Assembly (NCBI RefSeq): GCF_026230175.1
Contig: NZ_CP104208.1
Coordinates: 2,976,001-3,040,000 of the forward strand
Reading direction: 5' to 3'
Length of the DNA stretch: 64,000 nucleotides
Origin: Desulfovibrio mangrovi
GTDB lineage: Bacteria; Desulfobacterota; Desulfovibrionia; Desulfovibrionales; Desulfovibrionaceae
Below the pieces are notes generated by a model. It had not been told where the DNA came from. It ran no database searches and saw nothing but the letters and a program-made list of their open reading frames with translations. Positions within the stretch are counted from its first letter, which is position 1. Each line of letters opens with the position of its first letter. Shown piece after piece: positions 19,468-26,958 of the stretch. The position numbers were made by a program, and so were the translations under genes.

Positions 19468-20046
19468 TTATGCGCAGTCGTGCTTATCCCACGGTTCACG
19501 GTTGTCGCGAGCCAGAGCACCTTCCATGCGTATGAGCGCTTCTTTCAGCTTGGTGGTTTCGTCCAGCTTCATGTTGGGGCTTTTCAGTGCCTGGTACAGA
19601 ATGGCACCGCAGCATTCGGTAGTGATGGGGAAGTCGGTGATGTAAGCCAGTGTGGGAACGATGTCCTTGGCGCAGGCGGCGCGTGCAACAGCGCCGGCCT
19701 TGGTGTTGATGCCGGAACCCTGCAGAACCAGAGCACCCTTGGCGACAACGGCGATGACGGTCTTGCGGTCTGCGGCGTCAACGATGGTTGCCAGCGCTGC
19801 GTCCAGAGCTGCAGTGTCTGCATTACCAAGGTCGATAAGACCCAGCGCCACGCCGCCTTCAATGGCAGCTGCAACGTCCTGAGGCTGCAGGGCGGTAACG
19901 GTCTCAGGAGCAACAGCAGCGTCGATTACGTCGCCAGCTGCGAAGTTTGCGAACTGTGCGCCCTTCTTGAGCAGCTTTTCAATGGAGGAGCCTGCGCCCA
20001 GTTCGGCGGCAGGTGCAAGTACGATAAGAGCTTTCTTCTCGGCCAT
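19468..20046 (-). CDS. Miniature, catalytically degenerate alkaline-phosphatase-fold protein
   Basis: 192-residue protein that appears to be a reduced relative of the 628-residue phosphohydrolase encoded just upstream. Shared signatures are the N-terminal pattern (KKALIVLA... EKLLKKGAQFANF against AALLGFD... EALVAEGALPNF) and the C-terminal block (AKDIVPTLAYITDFPI...GAILYQAL against LADIVPTICYATGNPI...GIMYQIM). The metal ligands of the larger protein (GFD, SDHG) are not preserved, so it is probably not an enzyme. The start at 20046 has AAGGAT upstream. It follows the larger gene by 76 bases, likely in one operon. A role as regulatory or structural partner is inference. Confidence 0.7.
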   Translation of the reverse strand: MAEKKALIVLAPAAELGAGSSIEKLLKKGAQFANFAAGDVIDAAVAPETVTALQPQDVAAAIEGGVALGLIDLGNADTAALDAALATIVDAADRKTVIAVVAKGALVLQGSGINTKAGAVARAACAKDIVPTLAYITDFPITTECCGAILYQALKSPNMKLDETTKLKEALIRMEGALARDNREPWDKHDCA

Positions 20047-20122
20047 GATGATATCCTTGCAGGTATGTGCAGATGTGCCCCGTGCGGCAGCAATGTGAGT
20101 GCCGCACGGAGCGCGGTGATGT

Positions 20123-22009
20123 TTACTTTACCAGGTTGGGATCTTCCATGATCTGGTACATGATGCCGCCTTCGGCATCGTCCGGAATGGGGTTGCCCGT
20201 GGCGTAGCAGATGGTAGGTACGATATCGGCCAGCCAGCGGGGACGTTCGTACTTGAAGTTCTTCTTGATGTTGGGGCCCTTGAACAGAAGGATGTTCTTG
20301 AGGCTGCCACACCCGGATTCGCCGGTGGGGAATCCATAGCCGTGTTCTGCCATGTATTCGGGCTTCAGTGCGTAGACAACGTCGCCAGCCTGAGCGCCGC
20401 CCATGCCGAAGACAGTGGCATCTTCTCTGCGTACCGCCAGCAGCACAGGACGTTCGCCGGTTTCAGGATGCTTGAAGTCGAGCAGGGCGTCGATGATCTG
20501 ATCGCGCACCTTTTCATAATCTTCAGCTTCTACAATGCCGCCGGGATACTTGTCCTTCAGGTTTACGTACACGAACATGTAGCGCTGGGGCACAGCCACG
20601 GACTTGGAAACGTCCAGCACGTAGTTGTAGCCTTCGGACTCTTCGTAGATTTCCCAGTAATTGTCAGAATTCTTGGGTTCGTAGTGGCACAGACCCTTGG
20701 CCTTCAAGGCTTCGGCCGTATTCAGGATGGGGCCGATGGGGGTGGCGCCGTGGTCGGAGCACAGGCACACGAGAGTCTCGTCGCCGAAGATTTCCATCAT
20801 CTTGCCGAGCATGCGGTCTTCGATCTGGTAGATCTTGCGTTCCATGTCGTAGGCACGATTGCGAACTTCTTCGTCCTTGCTGTCCATGTCGCCCAGCCAA
20901 CCGTGGTAGAACCAGTCGATGGGGTGGGAGTGCATGTAGAAAAGATCCCAGTCGGCATTGGCCTTGAGCAGGCTGGAGGCGACGCGCACAAGCCAGTCGG
21001 AATGGAACTGGGCCAGTTCAACAACGCTGTCCATGTCGAGGATGCCGTGCATGAAGCCCACAAGGCCGATGTCGTTGGCGATGACGTCTTCGGAGAAGTC
21101 GATGTCGGCAGCGGCTTCGGCAGGAGCGATGAATCCACGGTGGCCGGAAATGCCGGTAACATACAGCTTGAACTCTTCAGCATCATCGGAAAGGTTGATG
21201 AGCTTGCAACGGAAGGTGCCCTTTTCGTTGCGGCCGTCTTCCTTGACCGTGAAGTCATGAACCACGGGGCCGCTCCACTGCCCTGCAGTGATGGTGAAGA
21301 AGGCCTTGGAGTAGTCCTTTTCGGGGCACAGGGCGAAGGTGTCAAAACCGTCGTCGCCGCTTTCCCAGCACAGGCCGTACCAGGTTTGGTTTTCCAACGG
21401 GAACATGGATTCCTTGAAGGGCATGTCCACGACGAATTCCAGCGGCTCATCGCATTCGGGCAGGTTTTGCCAGCCGCGGGCCTTGTCGAAGCTTGCCTGC
21501 ACGCCCATGGGGAAGAAGTCGTTGGAGATGACGCTTTCGGAAGCAAGGAACTCGCGGTGCGCGTTGCCTTCTTCCATCCAGCGGGTTTCCGCAGGAGAAA
21601 TGCCTTCGCCCATCACCATGACGCCATTCTTCATTTTGCTGGGCCATGCCATGGGGTAGTTCACCACGATGCACTTCTTGCCATCCTTGTCCCAGCGATC
21701 CCAGATGGTCTGCGCGGTCAGGATTTCAGAACCGAATGCCTGTACGGTTTGCTTGTGCTCGAGGCTTCTGCCTTCAACGTAGTAATAATAGTCTTCCACA
21801 CCGTGGGTGCGGGGATAGGCACCGGTGCAGATGGTTGCCCAAGAAGGCGGGGTTACCGTAGGGAGGTTGTAACCCTCAGTCATATAGCTGCCCGTTTCCA
21901 TGAACTTCTTGAAGTTGGGCAGAGCACCTTCGGCAACGAGTGCCTCAAGGCGCTTGGGAATGGCGCAGTCAAAGCCCAGAAGGGCCGCGCGCTTAGCTTT
22001 GACAGTCAT
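20123..22009 (-). CDS. Type I phosphodiesterase/alkaline-phosphatase-superfamily hydrolase
   Basis: 628-residue metal-dependent phosphohydrolase-like protein, substrate unknown. Metal ligand Asp is in AALLGFDCA, the nucleophile Thr in NLPTVTPPSWATICTGAYP, a metal pair in HPIDWFYHG and another in CSDHGATP. The usual final His ligand (GxHR-type motif before ILLFKGPNI) is missing: the site reads FPTGESGCG. An insertion of about 250 residues separates the nucleophile from the second ligand group. No signal peptide, so cytoplasmic. The start at 22009 is the first Met of TVKAKRAALLGFD. It heads a two-gene unit and is divergent from the BCCT gene, each with a sigma-54-type promoter. Sulfatase or phosphonatase activities are alternatives. 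Confidence 0.82.
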   Translation of the reverse strand: MTVKAKRAALLGFDCAIPKRLEALVAEGALPNFKKFMETGSYMTEGYNLPTVTPPSWATICTGAYPRTHGVEDYYYYVEGRSLEHKQTVQAFGSEILTAQTIWDRWDKDGKKCIVVNYPMAWPSKMKNGVMVMGEGISPAETRWMEEGNAHREFLASESVISNDFFPMGVQASFDKARGWQNLPECDEPLEFVVDMPFKESMFPLENQTWYGLCWESGDDGFDTFALCPEKDYSKAFFTITAGQWSGPVVHDFTVKEDGRNEKGTFRCKLINLSDDAEEFKLYVTGISGHRGFIAPAEAAADIDFSEDVIANDIGLVGFMHGILDMDSVVELAQFHSDWLVRVASSLLKANADWDLFYMHSHPIDWFYHGWLGDMDSKDEEVRNRAYDMERKIYQIEDRMLGKMMEIFGDETLVCLCSDHGATPIGPILNTAEALKAKGLCHYEPKNSDNYWEIYEESEGYNYVLDVSKSVAVPQRYMFVYVNLKDKYPGGIVEAEDYEKVRDQIIDALLDFKHPETGERPVLLAVRREDATVFGMGGAQAGDVVYALKPEYMAEHGYGFPTGESGCGSLKNILLFKGPNIKKNFKYERPRWLADIVPTICYATGNPIPDDAEGGIMYQIMEDPNLVK

Positions 22010-22069
22010 GAATTGACTCCTGTGTGATTATGAGAAGCGTCTGAGCGCAGGTCCAGCTGGCTGCATAAT

Positions 22070-22087
22070 TACAAAAACAGTGCCACA
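22070..22087 (-). promoter_or_regulatory. Sigma-54 promoter of the phosphohydrolase unit
   Basis: Minus strand TGGCAC-TGTTT-TTGTA matches TGGCAC-N5-TTGCA except that GC at -12 is GT. It ends about 60 bases upstream of the start at 22009. Confidence 0.68.
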
Positions 22088-22147
22088 CTTGTTTCTTCAA
22101 TGTTTTCGATGGAATGAGTGTGTTTGGCGGAAGGGTGGCAAGCTATG

Positions 22148-22163
22148 GCGACAACCCTGTCCC
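22148..22163. promoter_or_regulatory. Near-match activator palindrome GCGACA-N4-TGTCCC
   Basis: GCGACA-ACCC-TGTCCC differs by one base from the palindrome found exactly at 26261, 26333 and 28998. It lies about 65 bases upstream of the -24 element at 22085. Confidence 0.55.
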
Positions 22164-22380
22164 CATATGTCTGAGCGGTATTTCACAAGGCAGGCAGTCT
22201 TCTGTTAATATGATACGGTCACTGTTGTGGCTGCCATGGAGAGACTATGCGTATGCGACACAGGGGCGACAGTTATGACGCCTTTGCGCTCCGTGGGCTG
22301 GGCGCGGGACTGGTTGCGGGGGGATAAGGGATGAAGGGAGGCGCTGGAATGGATGGAGCAGGAGGCGGCAATCCGGATTT

Positions 22381-22425
22381 CTGTGTCCGAAAGATCGGAC
22401 ACAGCGACAGCGCTGACGTGCGACA
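22381..22425. promoter_or_regulatory. Palindrome and GCGACA half-sites upstream of the BCCT gene
   Basis: CTGTGTCCGA-AAGA-TCGGACACAG (22381-22404) is a perfect 10-bp inverted repeat. GCGACA follows at 22404-22409 and again at 22420-22425. They lie 80-125 bases upstream of the sigma-54 promoter at 22506, the usual range for enhancer sites. Confidence 0.6.
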
Positions 22426-22505
22426 GTTCCCGCAAGCGAAGGGATTGAGGTTCCTGTTCAGGGAAAACTATTGCAGGATAGTGGGTTACGTGTTTTTTGT
22501 GAAAA

Positions 22506-22522
22506 ACGGCACAAATTCTGCT
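22506..22522 (+). promoter_or_regulatory. Sigma-54 promoter of the BCCT gene
   Basis: CGGCACAAATTCTGCT has GG at 22508-22509 and GC at 22520-22521, ten bases apart, matching the -24/-12 consensus well. The predicted leader to the ATG at 22677 is about 145 bases. Confidence 0.7.
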
Positions 22523-22676
22523 TATTGCCAGCTCATGGATAGTCTGATGCGCTCGTCCAGCTGAGCAAAACGGAGTACTATGCAGCCGAAACACACGGTA
22601 CCGGCAGGGTTTTTGCCCTGTCGTAGCCTGAAACGGACAGCCCCCCTGAACATCCCAATTTGAGGAGCTGACACGT

Positions 22677-24230
22677 ATGTCTACGAATCATAACGGTGAA
22701 GAAGCGAATCTTCGTCCGGATAAATACATTCTCATTCCCGCTACCGCGGTACTTATTGCAATTATCGCCTGCTCCATTCTGTTCACGGAAGCTTGTGAAC
22801 AGTTTTTGAAGACTACTTATGCCGCTTTTACGCACACCACCGGCACTTGGTACCTTTGGGTGACTTTGCTGATGATACTGCTTTCCGGCTACTTCATTTT
22901 CAGTAGGTACGGCGAAATCAAGTTCGGTGAAGCGGATGAAAAACCTGAGTTCAACAACTATTCATGGATCGCAATGATGTTCTGTTCCGGCGTTGCCGGT
23001 GCAGTCATGTTCTGGTCCATTGCCGAACCGCTCTACAATCTGGCTTATCCTCCCATGTTTGCAGAGCCCCTTTCTCGCCAGTCCTATGAATGGGCCATGT
23101 CCTATGTGCTGTTACACTGGGGACCTGTTACCTGGCCCTGGTACATGGTGACTGCACTGCCCATCTGCTACATGTTCTACAAGCGCAAGAAGCCGGTTCT
23201 GCGCATCAGCTCTGCTGCTGAGCCTGTTCTTGGCGAGAAGACCAACGGCGGCATCGGCAAGGCAATTGAAGTGTTCTTCATTATCGGTCTCATGTTTTCC
23301 AACGCCGCGGTCATGGGCGTTTCCGTGCCGATTGTGAACCATGCTCTTGCAGTTACGTTGGGTATTGAACCGTCCTTCACGCTGGAACTGATTATCCTGG
23401 GTATCAGCGCTGTTATCTTCACTGCCTCGGTTTCTCTCGGCCTGAAGAAGGGCATCAAGCTGCTTTCCGATGCCAACGTGATCATCGCGCTGCTGATGGT
23501 TGCATTCTGCTTCGTAACCGGCCCGACGGTTTTCATTGTCGATAACTTCACCAGTTCTTTCGGACATATGCTGAATAATTTCTTCGGCATGATTTTCTGG
23601 ACTGATCCCTACACCTCCGGTTCCTTTCCGCAGGACTGGACCATTTTCTACGCTCTGTGGATGGCTTCCTACGGTCCCTTCATGGGCCTGTTCATTGCGC
23701 GAATCTCCCGTGGACGTACTGTTCGTCAGGTTGTTGCCATGGGCCTTGCAGGCGGCATTGCCGGCTCGTACATGATTCACGCTGTGTTCGGTGGCTACAC
23801 CCTCTTTGCACAGCTGAACGGCATTGTTGATGCCGTGGGTGTGCTCAACGCCAGCGGCGGCCCTGCTGCGTTGGTTTCCGTGCTGCAGTCTCTGCCCGCC
23901 GGTGCCGTTGTGCTCGTCGGCTACTGCGTATTTTCCACCATCTTTCTTGCAACCAGTGTAGACTCATGCGCCTATGTCATCTCCTGTGCGGCAACTACCA
24001 AGCTGACCCTTGGTGCTGAACCCACCCGCGGTCACCGCTTCTACTGGGCGGCTGTTCAGGCCGGTCTTGCTCTTGCTGCCATTACCATGGGCGGTTTGGG
24101 GCCGGTTCGCGTGTTTGCAAACTTCTCCGGTGCGTTGATGCTTATTCCCATCGCGCTTGTGGTTGTCTCGTGGTTCAAGATGGTCCGCGAGGACAAGGCG
24201 CTTGAGAATATTTGCAAAGAAAGCAAATAG
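22677..24230 (+). CDS. BCCT-family transporter
   Basis: 517-residue, 12-helix secondary carrier of the betaine/choline/carnitine family. Family landmarks are MFWSIAEPLYNLAYPP, HWGPVTWPWYMV and DWTIFYALWMASYGPFMG, then FIARISRGRTVRQ. The helix-4 aromatic residues of the betaine site (W189, W194, Y197 in BetP numbering, from memory) are kept, but in helix 8 the WWxxW set becomes W-M-x-x-Y. The substrate may therefore not be glycine betaine. The C-terminus is short, without a long osmosensing tail, so metabolic uptake rather than osmoprotection is likely. The start at 22677 has GAGGAG upstream. Divergent from the phosphohydrolase. Confidence 0.93.
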   Translation: MSTNHNGEEANLRPDKYILIPATAVLIAIIACSILFTEACEQFLKTTYAAFTHTTGTWYLWVTLLMILLSGYFIFSRYGEIKFGEADEKPEFNNYSWIAMMFCSGVAGAVMFWSIAEPLYNLAYPPMFAEPLSRQSYEWAMSYVLLHWGPVTWPWYMVTALPICYMFYKRKKPVLRISSAAEPVLGEKTNGGIGKAIEVFFIIGLMFSNAAVMGVSVPIVNHALAVTLGIEPSFTLELIILGISAVIFTASVSLGLKKGIKLLSDANVIIALLMVAFCFVTGPTVFIVDNFTSSFGHMLNNFFGMIFWTDPYTSGSFPQDWTIFYALWMASYGPFMGLFIARISRGRTVRQVVAMGLAGGIAGSYMIHAVFGGYTLFAQLNGIVDAVGVLNASGGPAALVSVLQSLPAGAVVLVGYCVFSTIFLATSVDSCAYVISCAATTKLTLGAEPTRGHRFYWAAVQAGLALAAITMGGLGPVRVFANFSGALMLIPIALVVVSWFKMVREDKALENICKESK

Positions 24231-24492
24231 CAGAAGTTTGACGAGTCGATAGAGAACTGTTCCGGCTGCGGAGCTGTTCCCTGCCGCCGGAAATTCCGTA
24301 TGGTTGGAGCCTGTCTGTTATCAGATCGGTGGTGTGACCCGGAACGCTGAACAGGAATCAGCTTTCTGTACAGTGTGGATGAAGGTGCAGAAAGCGTTTC
24401 TTAGCATACCCCGCATGGGCGCGGTGCCCGCTGGCCATGAGGGAGAATGTGTACAGCTGTTTCGACATGCTAATGTGATTCGCTGCTGAAAA

Positions 24493-24536
24493 TAGGCCGG
24501 CATGGCGCATAGTGCGTCATGCCGGCCTTGTTCATT
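24493..24536. terminator. Bidirectional terminator between BCCT and activator genes
   Basis: AGGCCGGCATG and CATGCCGGCCT pair around a GCGCA-type inner stem. T-rich sequence follows on both strands (TTCATTTT plus, TATTTT minus). It serves the convergent BCCT and activator genes. The 260 bases between the BCCT stop and this site hold no gene. Confidence 0.8.
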
Positions 24537-24594
24537 TTGAGTGAGGGGTAAACCGTTCCTGTTCCGGTTGGCATGCAGGTCGGGTTGGAGCTGA

Positions 24595-26103
24595 TCAGTT
24601 CGCGTTATGTCGGCCGATGTTGTATTTTTTTAGTTTGCGCTGAAGAGTGCGAATGGTAACGCCGAGCATGTCTGCAGTTTTCCCCTTTTTCCAGTTGTTT
24701 TGCTCGAGGGCAAAGAGGATTCGCTGCATTTCAATCTTGCTCTTGGCATCAGAAAGGGAGCCGTCAGCCGGCGGTGCAGGGGTATAGACTTGACCCGGTG
24801 TATCTGCAGAGCTGGTTTGCACAGCATCATTGGTCTTCGTAGGGGTTGAAGCGCTGTGCTCTTCCTGCGGGGTAAGCGGCGCAAAGTCGAAGATGTCGGG
24901 ACAGGGGGTTTCCGATGCGAGAACCAGTTCGCCAAAGGCCCAGTAGTTTTCCAGCGTGTTTTGCAATTCACGCACGTTGCCGGGCCAGCTGTATTTTACA
25001 AGGCGCTGCATGACGTTTCTGGGGACGGGCTTGGTAATTCCCTTCTTGCGGGCATAGTCGGCCACAAGCAGGGGGATGTCTGAACGGCGCTCCCGCAAGG
25101 GCGGCAGGACAATGGGCAACACGTGAATGCGGTAGTAGAAGTCGGCCCGCATGGCCTTTTTCTTCACCAGTTCGCTTAAATTCTGGTTTGTTGCTGAAAC
25201 AAGACGGAAATTGGATGTCCTGACATCGTTCGAGCCGACCGGCGTATAGGATTTGCCCTCAAGCGCACGGAGCAGTTTAACCTGCAGGTTCAAGGGCAAG
25301 TCGGCTATTTCGTCGAGAAAGAGGGTGCCGTCATCTGCAGCAGCCAGATATCCTGGGCGATTGGTGGTGGCGCCGGAGAAGGCCCCTTTGACATGGCCGA
25401 AGAACTCGCTTTCCAGCAACTGTTCCGGAATGGCCGCACAGTTAACCGGAATATATCTGCCCTTTACGCTGGCCATCTCATGGATGGTCTGTGCGGCAAG
25501 GTCTTTGCCTACGCCTGTTTCGCCATACAGAATGACACTCATGTTGGTTTTGGCAGCCTTGAGCAGCAGGCTGTATACTTTCTGCATGGCCTCACTGGTG
25601 CCGACTATGCGATTGAGTCCCCCTGTGCTGGTAACAGACGTACGTAGCAGCGTGTTTTCCTGTCTCAGTTTATGTTCGCGAGCTTTCTGTGCGGTGACGT
25701 CCATCATGATCCCTTCAAGGTAGATGCACTTTCCAGCCTCATCAAACACCCCTTCGCCTTGGTCCCATATCCAGCGAATCTCATCAGAGGGTAGGCGAAC
25801 CCTGTAGTAGGTTTCGTAACTCTTCCGTTCCTTGATGGCTTCATGGATGATTGTGCGCATCAGGGCCAGATCTTCCTCATGCGTCATGCGTTCAACCGTA
25901 TTGGTCGGGTTGCTCATCACCTCTTCAACGGTCATATCCAGGATCTTCTTGCACCCTTTGCTGGTAAAGATCATCCGGTATTCGTAGCTGCGCTCGACAA
26001 CGCAGCGATAGGCCATGCCCGGAAGATGGTTGAGCAGTCTCGTGTGACTGGCTTCAATCTCGTTCAGGCGCTGTTGTAGAATCTCGTATGCTTTTCTTTC
26101 CAT
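24595..26103 (-). CDS. PAS-domain sigma-54 activator
   Basis: 502-residue enhancer-binding protein and likely master regulator of the surrounding units. The N-terminal coiled segment and PAS domain (about residues 15-140, with IRWIWDQGEGVFDEAGKC and YLEGIMMDVTAQK) probably sense a cytoplasmic signal. The AAA+ domain has GETGVGKD, the sigma-54 loop as GAFSGA rather than GAFTGA, GTLFLDEIADL and WPGNVRELQNTLENY. A Pro/Thr-rich linker precedes the Fis-type helix-turn-helix GKTADMLGVTIRTLQRKLKKY. The start at 26103 is the Met directly before the coiled segment; an upstream extension to 26298 looks non-coding. It is divergent from osmC, whose control region carries two copies of the shared palindrome. 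Confidence 0.9.
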   Translation of the reverse strand: MERKAYEILQQRLNEIEASHTRLLNHLPGMAYRCVVERSYEYRMIFTSKGCKKILDMTVEEVMSNPTNTVERMTHEEDLALMRTIIHEAIKERKSYETYYRVRLPSDEIRWIWDQGEGVFDEAGKCIYLEGIMMDVTAQKAREHKLRQENTLLRTSVTSTGGLNRIVGTSEAMQKVYSLLLKAAKTNMSVILYGETGVGKDLAAQTIHEMASVKGRYIPVNCAAIPEQLLESEFFGHVKGAFSGATTNRPGYLAAADDGTLFLDEIADLPLNLQVKLLRALEGKSYTPVGSNDVRTSNFRLVSATNQNLSELVKKKAMRADFYYRIHVLPIVLPPLRERRSDIPLLVADYARKKGITKPVPRNVMQRLVKYSWPGNVRELQNTLENYWAFGELVLASETPCPDIFDFAPLTPQEEHSASTPTKTNDAVQTSSADTPGQVYTPAPPADGSLSDAKSKIEMQRILFALEQNNWKKGKTADMLGVTIRTLQRKLKKYNIGRHNAN

Positions 26104-26260
26104 GCCTACTTCTCTGTTCTTTGGTCTGACCAGAAGGATGCATATAGCGCGCCGTTTTGCGGACATTTCTGTCCTGTTATGTAACGGCTTGAAATTGTGC
26201 AGTTTGGTGTTGAGCAGAGGCGTGGGAGTGTGCGCAGGAAGGAATTGGGATCGAAAAAAG

Positions 26261-26276
26261 GCGACATGGGTGTCGC
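26261..26276. promoter_or_regulatory. Activator palindrome GCGACA-N4-TGTCGC, copy 1
   Basis: Exact GCGACA-TGGG-TGTCGC, 158 bases upstream of the activator start and about 160 bases upstream of the osmC -24 element. It could serve both divergent genes. Confidence 0.72.
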
Positions 26277-26332
26277 GGCACTGCTCGGTGCGACGCATGC
26301 ATGACTGTCTGATTCCGTCTCCAATCCTGCAT

Positions 26333-26348
26333 GCGACATGCGTGTCGC
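26333..26348. promoter_or_regulatory. Activator palindrome GCGACA-N4-TGTCGC, copy 2
   Basis: Exact GCGACA-TGCG-TGTCGC, 72 bases from copy 1 centre to centre (close to seven helical turns) and about 85 bases upstream of the osmC sigma-54 promoter. Confidence 0.74.
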
Positions 26349-26432
26349 TCTCTATGGAGATTCAATAAGTGCAAGTCAAGAAGAATAATCACTTCTCCTA
26401 TTAACATGCTGTTTTTATTGAATCTGAATTGC

Positions 26433-26449
26433 TTGGTATGGACTATGCT
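26433..26449 (+). promoter_or_regulatory. Sigma-54 promoter of osmC-lpd-gcvH
   Basis: TTGGTATGGACTATGCT has GG (26435-26436) and GC (26447-26448) ten bases apart, fits the consensus at most positions, and lies 52 bases before the osmC ATG. Confidence 0.65.
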
Positions 26450-26500
26450 TTTAAGGCCCGAATGGACGGCTTGTCCAAATAATTACGAGGGAGAGCTCAA

Positions 26501-26926
26501 ATGGCCCAAGTCATTGTTTCATACGACCGCGAAGGCGAAAAGCAGACTATTCACACCGGCTCCAAGATTCTTGGTGATCTGGATATCAAATACGATGGCG
26601 TGCCGGAAGACGAACGCGGCGGTACTGCAAAGCAGCTGCTGGCTTCTTCCGCCCTGTATTGTTTCTGCGGTGCGCTGGGCAAGGCGCTGGAAACCCGCGG
26701 GGCAAAGTACGAGCGCATCACCGGTACCGCTACGCTTGAGACCGGCGTGGATGATAAAAAGCGTGCCCGTGTGGTGGGTATAGCTCTGGCCGTGACCGTG
26801 TACATGGACGAAGAGTTCGAGTTCATCTTTGACCGTGTGGAAAAGATTATGCAGCAGGGATGTCTGGTTACTGCCTCTCTGCATGAGGCCTTTCCCATCA
26901 CCTACAAGCTATATCACGAATTTTAA
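26501..26926 (+). CDS. OsmC-family protein
   Basis: 141-residue cytoplasmic protein of the OsmC/Ohr fold, members of which reduce organic hydroperoxides using two cysteines. One cysteine region is LLASSALYCFCGALGKAL and the other MQQGCLVTASL, in the usual places. GDLDIKYDGVPEDERGGTAKQLL resembles the N-terminal swapped strand region. The start at 26501 has AGGGAGAG upstream. It is first in a three-gene unit with lpd (32-base gap) and gcvH. Whether it acts as a peroxidase or binds another electrophile here is unknown. Confidence 0.85.
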   Translation: MAQVIVSYDREGEKQTIHTGSKILGDLDIKYDGVPEDERGGTAKQLLASSALYCFCGALGKALETRGAKYERITGTATLETGVDDKKRARVVGIALAVTVYMDEEFEFIFDRVEKIMQQGCLVTASLHEAFPITYKLYHEF

Positions 26927-26958
26927 CCGGCTCGCCGCCTCAGCAAACAGGAGAAGCA

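Noticed and set aside
20342-22027. A 561-codon plus-strand frame over the phosphohydrolase
   Set aside because: It mirrors codon structure of the minus-strand gene, whose motifs (TPPSWAT, SDHG) are recognisable; the plus-strand translation has none.
22124-22140. A plus-strand sigma-54-like site (TTGGCGGAAGGGTGGCA)
   Set aside because: It has GG-N10-GC spacing but is about 550 bases from the BCCT start, and a better placed site exists at 22506.
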